From positions 3,224,001 through 3,288,000 of the forward strand of contig NZ_CP058909.1 in the NCBI RefSeq assembly GCF_013415905.1: a stretch of DNA of 64,000 nt, in the 5' to 3' direction. Source of the DNA: Halosimplex pelagicum (lineage in GTDB: Archaea > Halobacteriota > Halobacteria > Halobacteriales > Haloarculaceae). The position numbers and the translations under genes are program-made. A model generated the notes under the pieces. The model was given only the letters and a program-made list of their open reading frames with translations. It searched no databases and was not told the origin of the DNA. Shown here piece after piece: positions 52,788 to 61,923 of this stretch (position 1 is the stretch's first letter; every line of letters starts with the position of its first letter).

Positions 52788-55346
52788 ATGCAGAAACGTT
52801 CACTCGGTGGCGAGTGGCAGTTTCGCCGCGCGGGCCGCGAGGGCGGCGAGTGGCGGACCGGCGCGGTGCCCGGCGGCGTCTACACGGATCTCCTGAACGT
52901 CGACGCGATCCCCGACCCCTTCGTCGAAGACGACGAACTCGACGTGCAGTGGGTCGGGAAGTCCGACTGGACATATCGGCGCACCGTCGAGGTCGACGAG
53001 CGCCTGCTCGACCACGACCGCGTACTCCTGCAGTGCGACGGCCTCGACACCGTCGCGACGGTCTCGATCAACGGGCGGGAAGTCGGCCGCTCCGTCAACA
53101 TGCACGTCGGCCACGAGTTCGACGCCAGCGACGCGCTCGAACCCGGCGAGAACGAGATCACCGTCGCGTTCCGCTCGCCGGTCGAATACGGCCAGGAGCG
53201 CGCCGCGGAGTACCCCTACGAGGTGCCCTGTATCCGCTACCCCGTCGACCAGCCCGGCCGCCCCTTCGTCCGGAAGGCCCAGTGTCACTACGGCTGGGAC
53301 TGGGGGCCCTGCCTCCCGACGATGGGCATCTACCGCGACATCTCCATCGTCGCCTACTCCGAGCCGCGCGTGCGCTACACCAAGACCGAACAGGACCACG
53401 CCGGCGAGGGGATCGACCTGACCGTCCGCGCCGGGATCGACGCTCCGAGCGCCGGCACCTACGACCTGACCGTCGAGGTGGCCGACGCCGCCGTCACCGA
53501 GTCCGTCGACCTCGATAGCGGCGAACAGGAGGTCGAACTGACGGTCCCGGTCGACGAGGGGTCGGTCGAACTCTGGTGGCCCAACGGCTACGGCGACCAG
53601 CCGCTGTACGACCTCGACGTGACCGTGAGCGACGGCGAAGGGCGAGCCTGCGACACGGAGTCCGACCGCGTCGGCTTCCGCGAGGTCGACCTCGTGGTCG
53701 AGCCCGACGACGTGGGGATCTCCTTCTCCTTCGAGGTCAACGGCGAACCCGTCTACGCGAAGGGGGCCAACACCATCCCGACCGCGCCGCTGTACGGCGA
53801 CGTGACCGACGAGCGCTACGAACACCTGATCCGCAGCGCCGCCGACGCCAACATGAACATGCTGCGAGTGTGGGGCGGCGGCTACTACGAGGAGGAGACC
53901 TTCTACGACCGCTGTGACGAGTACGGTATCCTCGTCTGGCAGGACTTCATGTTCTCCTGTTCGCTCCATCCCGCGAACGACGAGTTCCTCGACACCGTCG
54001 AGGAAGAGGTCCGCTACCAGGTCCGCCGGCTCGCCAACCACCCCTCTATCGCGCTGTGGTGCGCCAACAACGAGAACGAGGAGGCCGCCCAGAACTGGTT
54101 CGTCGAGCACGACCACCACGAGGACCACCTCGACGACTACGCCGCCCTCTACGAGGAGACCGTCGGCCCAGCCTGTCGCGAGGAGGACCCCTCGCGCACC
54201 TACTGGCCCGGCTCCCCGTCGAGCGGCCCGGACGAACTCGAGCCGTACGTCTTCGAGAAGGGCGACATCCACTACTGGGACGTGTGGCACCAGGGCCAGC
54301 CCTTCGAGGACTACCTCACGACGGAGCCGCGGTTCGTCTCCGAGTTCGGCTACCAGTCGTTCCCCTCCATCGACTCGCTTCGAACTGTCCTTGACGAGGC
54401 CGACTTCAACCCCACCTCGCCGATGATGGAACACCACCAGCGCAACCCCGGCGGCAACACCACTATCCTCCGCCGGATGGCCGACTACTTCCGCTTCCCC
54501 TTCGACTTCGACGACTTCGTCTACCTCTCCCAGCTCCTCCAGGCCGAGGCGATGTCGACGGCCATCGAACACTGGCGCCGGCGCAAACCGACGACGATGG
54601 GCGCGCTGTACTGGCAGCTCAACGACCTGTGGCCCGTAGCCTCCTGGGCCTCTATCGAGTACGACGGCAAGTGGAAGGCCCAGCAGTACGCCGCCCGCAG
54701 ACAGTTCGCGCCCGTCCTGCTCTCCTTTCACCCCTCCTTCGAGGGCCGCGACGGCGTGGACAACGCCCAGGCCGAGGACCCCGAGGAGGCCGACTGGGGC
54801 GACGTGACCGCCCAGACCCTGTGGGTCACCAGCGACGAGACCGAGCCGCTGTCCGGCGAAGTCACTCTGGAGGTCCACACCTTCGGCGGCGAACTCGTCC
54901 ACGAGGAGCGCGTCGCCGTCGACGTCGACGCCCACGAGAGCGTCGAACTGGCGACCGTCGACCGGGCGGATCTGCCCGAGGGCGTCGACCCCGGCGAGGT
55001 CATGGTCCGCGCGGCGTTCGAGAGCGACGACGAGAGCATCGACACTCCCGACTCGTATCCGGCGACCGTCTTCTTCGAGGACTACAAGCGCCTCGCACTC
55101 CCCGAGACGAAACTCGCAGTCGAGATAGACGGCACGGACGTGACGGTCGCGGCCGAGCGGGCCGCGCTGTTCGTCGAACTCGACCCGGGGACGATGCCCG
55201 GCGCGTTCTCGGATGACTACCTCCACCTGGCGCCCGGCGAGGAGCGGACGCTCACCTTCGACGCCTACGACGGCCGCCGCGACGCGCTCGTCGAGGCGGA
55301 ACTGGAAGACGAGCTCTCGGTGCGTCACCTCCGGGAGACGTACTGA
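52788..55346 (+). CDS. GH2 beta-mannosidase
   Basis: 852 residues, the length of GH2 beta-mannosidases. SLGGEWQFRRAG opens the jelly-roll domain, with VPGGVYTDLL and FVRKAQCHYGWDWGP (a mannosidase signature). The TIM barrel has the acid/base Glu429 in WCANNENEEA and nucleophile Glu519 in RFVSEFGYQSFPS. TTMGALYWQLNDLWPV closes the barrel. No signal peptide, so cytoplasmic. It removes beta-mannose from small mannosides or manno-oligosaccharides. No transporter is adjacent. Confidence 0.92.
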   Translation: MQKRSLGGEWQFRRAGREGGEWRTGAVPGGVYTDLLNVDAIPDPFVEDDELDVQWVGKSDWTYRRTVEVDERLLDHDRVLLQCDGLDTVATVSINGREVGRSVNMHVGHEFDASDALEPGENEITVAFRSPVEYGQERAAEYPYEVPCIRYPVDQPGRPFVRKAQCHYGWDWGPCLPTMGIYRDISIVAYSEPRVRYTKTEQDHAGEGIDLTVRAGIDAPSAGTYDLTVEVADAAVTESVDLDSGEQEVELTVPVDEGSVELWWPNGYGDQPLYDLDVTVSDGEGRACDTESDRVGFREVDLVVEPDDVGISFSFEVNGEPVYAKGANTIPTAPLYGDVTDERYEHLIRSAADANMNMLRVWGGGYYEEETFYDRCDEYGILVWQDFMFSCSLHPANDEFLDTVEEEVRYQVRRLANHPSIALWCANNENEEAAQNWFVEHDHHEDHLDDYAALYEETVGPACREEDPSRTYWPGSPSSGPDELEPYVFEKGDIHYWDVWHQGQPFEDYLTTEPRFVSEFGYQSFPSIDSLRTVLDEADFNPTSPMMEHHQRNPGGNTTILRRMADYFRFPFDFDDFVYLSQLLQAEAMSTAIEHWRRRKPTTMGALYWQLNDLWPVASWASIEYDGKWKAQQYAARRQFAPVLLSFHPSFEGRDGVDNAQAEDPEEADWGDVTAQTLWVTSDETEPLSGEVTLEVHTFGGELVHEERVAVDVDAHESVELATVDRADLPEGVDPGEVMVRAAFESDDESIDTPDSYPATVFFEDYKRLALPETKLAVEIDGTDVTVAAERAALFVELDPGTMPGAFSDDYLHLAPGEERTLTFDAYDGRRDALVEAELEDELSVRHLRETY

Positions 55347-55456
55347 CCGGGTTCGGGGCCGGGGTGACACGGCCGCCACACGAGCGACGACGAGGCTCCG
55401 TCGTCGGGTCGGTCCGTTCCGACACGCTAAGGTGGCCCCCGGGAGAATCCCAGTCC

Positions 55457-55663
55457 ATGGTCGACGAACACGAGGACGCGGCGCACGGACACGAGGACCG
55501 CCCGGACTACGACCCCGCCAACAAGGACCTCCCGGCCGGGGAGCCGCCGCTGCGCTCGACGGCACCCCAGAGCGAGTACGTCGGCCGCGACGTGGGCGTC
55601 GGGATCGCGGTCATGCTCGTCGGCGTCGCCCTCACGTTCGTGCTGCCGATCGCGCTGGTCTAG
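55457..55663 (+). CDS. Small single-helix membrane protein (DUF7550-like)
   Basis: 68 residues: an acidic His-rich head (DEHEDAAHGHEDRPDYDP), SEYVGRDVGVGIAVMLVG and one C-terminal membrane helix ending VLPIALV. It matches a small haloarchaeal family of unknown role; the ORF start upstream is spurious. Confidence 0.65.
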   Translation: MVDEHEDAAHGHEDRPDYDPANKDLPAGEPPLRSTAPQSEYVGRDVGVGIAVMLVGVALTFVLPIALV

Positions 55664-55693
55664 GTCGGGCCACGACGCGGACCGGCCCCGAGA

Positions 55694-56293
55694 TCAGCCG
55701 TCGGACGCCGCTTCCGTGCCCGGATCGGAGGCCGGGCGCGTGTACTCGACGGAGAACCGCCGGCTCGCGAGGACGGCGTTGCCGATCGCCTCGCTCGCGG
55801 TGTCGTGGGTCGCTCCGCCCTCGACGGACAGTCGTTCCGAGAGCGCGTACACCTGGAAGCGGTAGGTGAACGGTTCGCCCCGCGGCGGGCAGGGCGAGAT
55901 GTAGCCCGCCTCGCCGCCCTCGGGCCGGCCCTGTCGCGCTCCGCCGAGCGACTCGACGACCGGCTCGCTCGGGAGGGCGGCGGGGATCCGGTCGCGGTCG
56001 GTCGGCACGTTCCACAGCGTCCAGAAGGTCCTGTCGGTGATCGGGCCCTGGTTGAACGACGCCGTCACCGCGAACCCCGCGGTCGGGTCCGGGGCGCGCT
56101 CGACGGCGAACGGCGGCGAGACGCCCTCGCCGGTGCAGGTGAACCGAGCCGGCAACTGTTCGTCGGGGTCTATCGCCGGGCTGGAGACGCGGAACGCCCG
56201 CGGCGTCTCCGTCTCCGCCTCTGACCCGGCACAGCCGGCGACACCGACGGCGGTGGCGCCGGCGACCGTCGCGAGTACGTCCCGGCGTCGCAT
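55694..56293 (-). CDS. YbhB/YbcL (PEBP) family lipoprotein
   Basis: 199 residues. A Tat lipoprotein signal (MRRRDVLATVAGATAVGVAGC) precedes a PEBP domain: SSPAIDPDEQLPARFTCTGEGVSPP, FWTLWNVPTDRDRIP, SPCPPRGEPFTYRFQVYAL. The usual DPD(A)P motif corresponds to the SFNQGPITDRTFW region but is not canonical. The ligand is unknown. Single gene, opposite to the DUF7522-like gene. Confidence 0.82.
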   Translation of the reverse strand: MRRRDVLATVAGATAVGVAGCAGSEAETETPRAFRVSSPAIDPDEQLPARFTCTGEGVSPPFAVERAPDPTAGFAVTASFNQGPITDRTFWTLWNVPTDRDRIPAALPSEPVVESLGGARQGRPEGGEAGYISPCPPRGEPFTYRFQVYALSERLSVEGGATHDTASEAIGNAVLASRRFSVEYTRPASDPGTEAASDG

Positions 56294-56448
56294 ACCCGAA
56301 CTCAGTCCGACACGGTAATCGGAGCTTCGATCGACGACGCGCGAGCGCGCCGCACGGACCGGCGTCGGGGGAACTCGCTCCGCCCGGGCTCTCTCAGCGC
56401 GTGAAGTCGGTGGGAACGGTTTTTATCGCCGCTCGCTTCCGGTCGGAC

Positions 56449-56835
56449 GTGAGCGTCACGAAGCATCAGGGTCTGGTCGAGTGTCTGCGCGAGCGGGTGG
56501 GCGAGAGTCTCCTGACGGTCACGCGGTTCACCGACGAGGCGTCGGAGTTCCTCTACGGCGAGGAGTGGTTCGAGCGGTTCGTCGCCGAGGTCGACACCCG
56601 CTCGCCGGAGAAGATGCACGAGGACGCGGTGTACGACCTCCAGCAGGCCGAGGTGAGCGGGCAACTGTACGGTAGCCGCGTCAGGTCCGAGGTGCGCATC
56701 ACCGAGGACGGGATCGGTATCGCACTCTACCCCGGCGACGGCGTCGGCTTCCACGCCCTACTGGACGACGAGGCGTCCGTCGACGTGCCCGGTCTGGTCG
56801 ACGATGCGCTCGCCGAGATCGGCGAGTCGGCGTAG
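56449..56835 (+). CDS. Conserved haloarchaeal protein (DUF7522-like)
   Basis: 128 residues from GTG 56449, chosen because a GTTTTTAT box lies about 25 bp upstream (leaderless mRNA). FTDEASEFLYGEEWFERFVAEV and QLYGSRVRSEVRITEDG are its conserved segments. Function unknown; no membrane part. Confidence 0.65.
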   Translation: MSVTKHQGLVECLRERVGESLLTVTRFTDEASEFLYGEEWFERFVAEVDTRSPEKMHEDAVYDLQQAEVSGQLYGSRVRSEVRITEDGIGIALYPGDGVGFHALLDDEASVDVPGLVDDALAEIGESA

Positions 56836-56926
56836 CGCGGTCCTCGGCGGTCCTCAGCGGCGTAGGGCGGTGACCGCCGACCCGCGGGGCCCCAAGCTTA
56901 TGCTGGACGGTTGACTACTCGCGACC

Positions 56927-58117
56927 ATGTGCGCCTCCCTCCAGCGACGCTCCTCGGCTGACGGTCCGACGACCGTCGGGTTCGCCGCGCTCGTCGCGGT
57001 GCTTGCGGGCCTCGTCCTCGTCAGGCTCGGCGTCGGCTACGTCGCCGGGACGCTTCCGTCGGTGACCGGTCTCCTCAGGGTGCCGCTGCTGGTGACCCTC
57101 GCGTACAGCGCCGTCGCGCTCGCCGGCCTCGGCGCCGTCTACGCCGCGTTCGCGGCCGGGCGCGAGGAGCGGCTCGACCGGGACGAACTGGCGCAGGCGG
57201 GGCTGGCCGCGGTCCCGCTGGTCGCCGTCGCCGTCTACGTCGCGTTCGACCGCCTGGACCTCGGCGTCTCGGCCCTGCCGGTCGTCAGGTCGGCCGGGTA
57301 CCTGGCCGCCGTCGGCCTCCTCGCCGCCGGATACGCCCGGGCCGCCGACCTCGATATCCCGACGATGCCCCCGACCCGCGACGGGTGGACCGTGATGGGA
57401 CTCGCAGTGGTCGCCGTCGTCGTGAGCGTCGTGCTCGCGACCGTCGGCGCGACGTTCGTCGGCTGGCCCGACGTGCCGTTCGCGGCGTTCCGGTACGGAG
57501 CGGCGCCCTCGGTCCCGTCGCTGCTCCTGACGACGGCCGTCCCGGGTACGATCACGGCCGCCGGAACGGCGCTGCTGTTCAACGGCGCCGTCCAGACCGC
57601 GCTCGGTCGCTATCGGTCGCCGGCCGCCGCGGCCGGTGCCGTCACGCTGCTGGCGTTCGGCGCCGACTGGGCGATCACCGCCGTCCCGGTCGCGCTCTCA
57701 CCGGTCCTCGACCCGGTCCCAGTCTCCGTCCGCTGGCTCGTCGTCCTCGCGGCGCTGATGCTCGCGATCGTGGCGGTGCTGGCTGCCTCCCTCGCGTACG
57801 GGCGCTTCTGGGACGAGCGGGACCTGGTCTCGGGTCGCGGTCGGTCGACGCTCGCTGCCGCCGGGGCGGCCGCGGCGCTGGGCGCCGTCGTCGCGGTCGT
57901 CGGATTCGCGCTCCTCGGCGCCGGCTTCGGGCCCGCCGCGGTCAGCTACGCCGTCGCCGTCGGCGTCGCCGCGGTCGCCTTCGAGCGCGCGCGAACGGTC
58001 TGGGCACCGGCGGTCGTCTACGCGGTCCACGGCGTCGCGGTACAGATCGCCCCCTACTACGTCCTCCCGGACAGCGCGGCCGACATCGGGGTGACCGTCC
58101 TTTCGGCGCTGGGCTGA
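56927..58117 (+). CDS. Multi-helix membrane protein, possibly degenerate CPBP-like
   Basis: 396 residues with about ten membrane helices and a high Ala/Val content. A segment TALLFNGAVQTALGRYRSPAAAAGAVTLLAFGADW resembles the catalytic region of CPBP (Abi) intramembrane proteases, but the Glu-Glu and one His of that family are replaced, so it would be inactive. This parallel is weak. It stands alone between the DUF7522-like gene and the zinc-ribbon gene. Confidence 0.5.
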   Translation: MCASLQRRSSADGPTTVGFAALVAVLAGLVLVRLGVGYVAGTLPSVTGLLRVPLLVTLAYSAVALAGLGAVYAAFAAGREERLDRDELAQAGLAAVPLVAVAVYVAFDRLDLGVSALPVVRSAGYLAAVGLLAAGYARAADLDIPTMPPTRDGWTVMGLAVVAVVVSVVLATVGATFVGWPDVPFAAFRYGAAPSVPSLLLTTAVPGTITAAGTALLFNGAVQTALGRYRSPAAAAGAVTLLAFGADWAITAVPVALSPVLDPVPVSVRWLVVLAALMLAIVAVLAASLAYGRFWDERDLVSGRGRSTLAAAGAAAALGAVVAVVGFALLGAGFGPAAVSYAVAVGVAAVAFERARTVWAPAVVYAVHGVAVQIAPYYVLPDSAADIGVTVLSALG

Positions 58118-58302
58118 ACCGCGCCGGCTGACGGCGTTCGTCTCGACCGCCGAGCGGAGCGCCCTCGCCGATTCGGTCGCGGTCGTTTCGCGCCTGCAGG
58201 CTTCGAACCCGTAACGTGACACCCTCTGACACACACCCCGACACGTAACTGCACGAACGCCTATTCCCGTCGCTGACCGACCTGTGAGTGGGAGAGATAC
58301 GA

Positions 58303-58509
58303 ATGCCACTACTGAAACGAATCACCCGACTGTTCGGTGACGAAGGGGACGCGGCGGACGGAACGGCGGTGGACCGCGAGGCCGCTGACCGGGAGTCGGT
58401 GGGACCGAGCCACGTCTGCCAGAGCTGCGGGAAAGAGTACTTCGAGAACCCGACGATGAACATCCGCACGTGCGGGAACTGCGGCGGCGTCAAGGTCGAA
58501 CGGGTCTGA
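58303..58509 (+). CDS. Small zinc-ribbon protein
   Basis: 68 residues from ATG 58303. The C-terminal half holds CQSCGKEYFENPTMNIRTCGNCG, two CxxC pairs that bind one zinc. The N-terminal half is an amphipathic helix (LLKRITRLFGDEGD). Convergent with purL. Function unknown. Confidence 0.72.
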   Translation: MPLLKRITRLFGDEGDAADGTAVDREAADRESVGPSHVCQSCGKEYFENPTMNIRTCGNCGGVKVERV

Positions 58510-58554
58510 CCGCCGGCCCGTCGACGGCGGCGGTCGAGCGACTATCCTCCCGCG

Positions 58555-60714
58555 TCAGTCCAGTTCCCGGTCGATCACGTCGCGCAGGCCCGCGACCTCG
58601 GCGGCGTCGTAGGACAGGTCGCCGTCGGCCAGCGCCACGCCGAGGGTCCCGGAGCCGTCGGCGCTCCCGAGGTCGTAGACCGGCGCGACGCCGTCGAAGG
58701 CCTCGCGAACCGCGCTCGCGTCGGTCGTCTCGATAACGACTCGGCCGGCCTGTTCGCCGAACAAAAGCGCCGCGGACGAGCCCTTCGACGGCGCGTCGAG
58801 GTCGACGCTCGCGCCGGCTTCCTCCGAGATCATCTCGGCGAGGGTCACCGCGAGGCCGCCGTGGCTCACGTCGTGGGTCGCGAGCGTCGCGTCGTCGTTC
58901 GCCACGTCGACCAGCGTGTCGACGAACGCGTCCGGGTAGTCCAGCGACTCGGGGAACCGATCCGTGCCGCCGAACTGCGCGAGATACTCCGAGCCGCCGA
59001 GACGCGCCTCGGCGTCACCCTCTAGCGAGCGCGCGCCGACCAGCAGGAGGTCACCCTCGCCGGACAGCGAGTGCGGTGGCGCGTCGTAGCCGTCCTTGAC
59101 ACCGACGAGCGCGAGCGTCGGCGTCGGCGGGATCGGGCCGGCGACGGAGTCGTTGTACAGCGAGACGTTCCCGCCGAGGACCGGCACGTCGAGCGTCGAG
59201 CACATCTCGGCGAGCCCGTCGACGATTCCCTTGAACCCGCCGTACACGTCGGGCTTCTCGGGGTTACCGCCGTTGAGGCAGTCGACCGCGGCGTGGGGCG
59301 TCGCGCCCTTGGCGGCGACGTTGGTCGCGTTCTCCAGCGCGACGGCGCGAGCGCCCTCGTACGGCGCCGCGGTCGTCCAGTTGGGGTCGGCGCCCGAGGA
59401 GAAGGCCAGCCCCGTCCCGGCCTCTCGGACCGCCATCACGGCCGCGTCGTCGCCGGGCGGCGTCGCCGTGCGGACCTGCACCTCGTGGTCGTACTGCCGG
59501 TAGACCCACTCCTTCGACGCCGTGTTCGGACTGCCGACGACGGCCTCGAACGCCTCCGCCAGGTCGACGCCCTCCGGGAGGTCGCGGGGCTGTTCCGTTG
59601 GTTCTTCGGCGGGCAGGTCGTTGTACGGCGCCCCGTCGCCGAGGAACTCCGCGGGCGCGTCGACGACGGTCTCGCCCTCGAACGTGCAGACGTAGTTGCC
59701 GTCGGTGACCTCGCCGATGACCGAGGCGCCCAGATCGTAGCGGTCGGCGATCTCTTTCACGCGCTCGACGTTCTCCGGGCGGACCTCGTAGCACATCCGC
59801 TCCTGGCTCTCGGCGAGCAGGTACTCCATCGCGTTCATGTTCGGTTCGCGCTCGTGGACGTTCGTCAGTTCGATGTTCGCGCCGAGCCCGCCCTTGGCGA
59901 CCATCTCCGAGGACGCCCCGCCCAGCCCCGCCGCGCCCAGGTCCCGCGCCGACTCGATCAGGTTCTCGTCGATGAGGGCCTCGTTGGCCTCGATCAGGAG
60001 TTTCTCGGTGTACGGGTCGCCGACCTGGACCGCCGGTCGGTCCTCCGTCTCGGCGTCCTCGGCGAGGTCCTCGCTGGCGAAGGAAGCGCCGCCCAGCCCG
60101 TCCCGGCCGGTGGAGTTGCCGACGAGCAGCAGTTTGTTTCCGGGCTCCTGGGCCTCGGCGGTGACGAGACGGTCGGGGTCGTCGATCAGGCCGACGCAGG
60201 CGACGTTGACGAGGGGGTTGCCCTCGTAGTCGTCGTGGAACGCGGTCGAGCCCGTCACGGTCGGGACGCCGATGCAGTTGCCGTAGTGGGAGATGCCCTC
60301 GACGACGCCCTCGAAGAGATAGCGGGAGTGCTCGCGGTCGAAGTCGCCGAAGTAGAGGGAGTCGGCGAGCGCGATGGGGTAGGCGCCCATCGAGAGCGTG
60401 TCGCGGACGATGCCGCCGACGCCGGTGGCCGCGCCGTCGAACGGGTCGACGTAGGAGGGGTGGTTGTGGCTCTCAATACCCATCGTGATGTAGGTCTCCT
60501 CGCCGTCCGAGGGGATGGAGACGACGCCCGCGTCGTCGCCGGGGCCGACGACGACCTGGTCGCCCTCGCTGTCGAACGCGCTCAACAGCGGCCACGAGGA
60601 GCGATAGGCGCAGTGTTCGCTCCAGAGGTTCTCGAAGAGCGCGGCCTCGGCGCGGGTCGGCTCCCGCCCCAGTTCCTCGACCACCAGGTCGTGGTCGCTG
60701 TCGGAGAGACTCAT
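58555..60714 (-). CDS. purL: Phosphoribosylformylglycinamidine synthase subunit PurL
   Basis: 719 residues, full length. Signatures include [48 protein letters not shown] (the last stretch in pieces of the protein), LGGNVSLYN and [16 protein letters not shown]. It uses ATP and glutamine-derived ammonia (from PurQ) to form FGAM in purine synthesis. PurS and PurQ are not in the window. Divergent from nothing; the uspA gene lies upstream on the same strand. Confidence 0.96.
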   Translation of the reverse strand: MSLSDSDHDLVVEELGREPTRAEAALFENLWSEHCAYRSSWPLLSAFDSEGDQVVVGPGDDAGVVSIPSDGEETYITMGIESHNHPSYVDPFDGAATGVGGIVRDTLSMGAYPIALADSLYFGDFDREHSRYLFEGVVEGISHYGNCIGVPTVTGSTAFHDDYEGNPLVNVACVGLIDDPDRLVTAEAQEPGNKLLLVGNSTGRDGLGGASFASEDLAEDAETEDRPAVQVGDPYTEKLLIEANEALIDENLIESARDLGAAGLGGASSEMVAKGGLGANIELTNVHEREPNMNAMEYLLAESQERMCYEVRPENVERVKEIADRYDLGASVIGEVTDGNYVCTFEGETVVDAPAEFLGDGAPYNDLPAEEPTEQPRDLPEGVDLAEAFEAVVGSPNTASKEWVYRQYDHEVQVRTATPPGDDAAVMAVREAGTGLAFSSGADPNWTTAAPYEGARAVALENATNVAAKGATPHAAVDCLNGGNPEKPDVYGGFKGIVDGLAEMCSTLDVPVLGGNVSLYNDSVAGPIPPTPTLALVGVKDGYDAPPHSLSGEGDLLLVGARSLEGDAEARLGGSEYLAQFGGTDRFPESLDYPDAFVDTLVDVANDDATLATHDVSHGGLAVTLAEMISEEAGASVDLDAPSKGSSAALLFGEQAGRVVIETTDASAVREAFDGVAPVYDLGSADGSGTLGVALADGDLSYDAAEVAGLRDVIDRELD

Positions 60715-60812
60715 TACCGGACGGTCGCTCCCGGCCGGCTAAATCGCTTTCCATGCGCGGCCAGACGCCGGGTCTCTCCGCGGCCGAGCGCCCGGTCGGC
60801 GGTCCCCGGCGC

Positions 60813-61676
60813 TCACTCCTCGGACGCGCGCACGGACAGCACCGGCACCGAGACGGAGCGCATCAGGTTCTCGGTGACGCTCCCGAGGATGCGCTTGTCG
60901 AGGCCCGTCCGGCCGTGGGTGCCGACGACGACGAGGTCGATACCGTGGGCGTCGACGTACTCGTCGAGGCGGTCGACCACGTCGCCCTCCTCGACGGCCG
61001 TCTCGACGGCGACCCCGCGGTCCTCGGCTCGTTCCCTTGCCGGGGCGAACACCTCCTCCTCGCGGCGCTCGCGGGCCTCGCTGATCTGCGAGGACCCGAT
61101 ATCGATGCCGAGGACGTTCGATTCGAGGACCGAGACGAGGTGGAGGGTGCCACCGGTGGCCTCGGCGATTCCCAGCCCCTCGTCGACCGCCGCCTCGGAC
61201 CCCTCGCTGCCGTCGGTGCCGACGAGTATCGCCTCGGGCGGGTACTCGCGGTCGCTCTCCGGCGGGACGACCAGCACCGGGGCGTCGGCGTTGCGGACGA
61301 CCCGCTCGGTGACGCTCCCGAGGATGATCCGCTCGATGTCGCGGCTCCCCCGGGTGCCCATCACGACCAGGTCGACCCCTCTGTCGTCGACGTAGTCGCA
61401 GATGGTCCGCGACGGGCCGCCCTGGATCACTTCCTCGACCGTCTCGACGCCCGCGTTCCGGGCGCGAGCGCCCGCCTCCTCGACGATGTCGCGGCCCTCG
61501 CCCTCCAGCACGTCCGTGACCCGCCCCTGGACGTTCGACAGGCTCGGCTGGTTCGTGTCGGCGACGTACAACACGTGCAGTGTCGCGTCGTGCGCCCCGG
61601 CCGCGGCGATGGCCGTATCGAGGGCCGTCTCCGCCGCGTCGCTGCCGTCCGTCGGGAAGAGGATCGCGTCGTACAT
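60813..61676 (-). CDS. Tandem universal stress protein (two UspA domains)
   Basis: 287 residues. Two UspA domains, each with the ATP-binding GxxGS-type loop: VMGTRGSRDIERIILGSVTERVV and VVGTHGRTGLDKRILGSVTENLM. ILFPTDGSDAAETALDTA and ILVGTDGSEGSEAAVDEG open the domains. Its role is stress-linked nucleotide sensing. A perfect 20-bp CGAAC-type palindrome lies about 100 bp upstream in the region shared with the multicopper oxidase. Confidence 0.93.
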   Translation of the reverse strand: MYDAILFPTDGSDAAETALDTAIAAAGAHDATLHVLYVADTNQPSLSNVQGRVTDVLEGEGRDIVEEAGARARNAGVETVEEVIQGGPSRTICDYVDDRGVDLVVMGTRGSRDIERIILGSVTERVVRNADAPVLVVPPESDREYPPEAILVGTDGSEGSEAAVDEGLGIAEATGGTLHLVSVLESNVLGIDIGSSQISEARERREEEVFAPARERAEDRGVAVETAVEEGDVVDRLDEYVDAHGIDLVVVGTHGRTGLDKRILGSVTENLMRSVSVPVLSVRASEE

Positions 61677-61775
61677 GCCACTACCTCCACGGGCCAGCCT
61701 CAAAAACGCTGTCTGCGGCGGTCCGGTCGTCCACCCGGACCGCGCGCTCGACCGGCGGCCGACCCGCGACCGACC

Positions 61776-61795
61776 GGGGCGAACACGTTCGCCCC
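61776..61795. promoter_or_regulatory. Perfect inverted repeat with CGAAC-N2-GTTCG core
   Basis: GGGGCGAAC (61776-61784), AC, then GTTCGCCCC (61787-61795): nine-base arms with two-base spacer. It lies in the divergent region between uspA and the multicopper oxidase. The core is the same as at 33062. Confidence 0.55.
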
Positions 61796-61808
61796 CGACG
61801 GGACCCGA

Positions 61809-61820
61809 CGAACCGGTTCG
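61809..61820. promoter_or_regulatory. Second CGAAC-N2-GTTCG palindrome upstream of the multicopper oxidase
   Basis: CGAACCGGTTCG is a perfect 12-base palindrome, 13 bases after the previous element. A GTATACC box follows at 61828 and TTTATGG at about 61893, either of which could be the TATA box of the oxidase gene. Confidence 0.5.
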
Positions 61821-61923
61821 GGCGGCTGTATACCCCATCGACCCCCGATGTTGGGGGCGGTTTTCAGACCGTGGGAATCCCCTCACTGGCCTTTATGGTA
61901 CCACTGCCAACTCCGAAGTGAGT

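Noticed and set aside
49967..53518. A 1183-codon open frame on the plus strand overlapping the oxidase fusion and beta-mannosidase
   Set aside because: It is Arg/Pro-rich, has no family features and crosses two well-supported genes in another frame; long shadow frames are normal in 70% G+C DNA.
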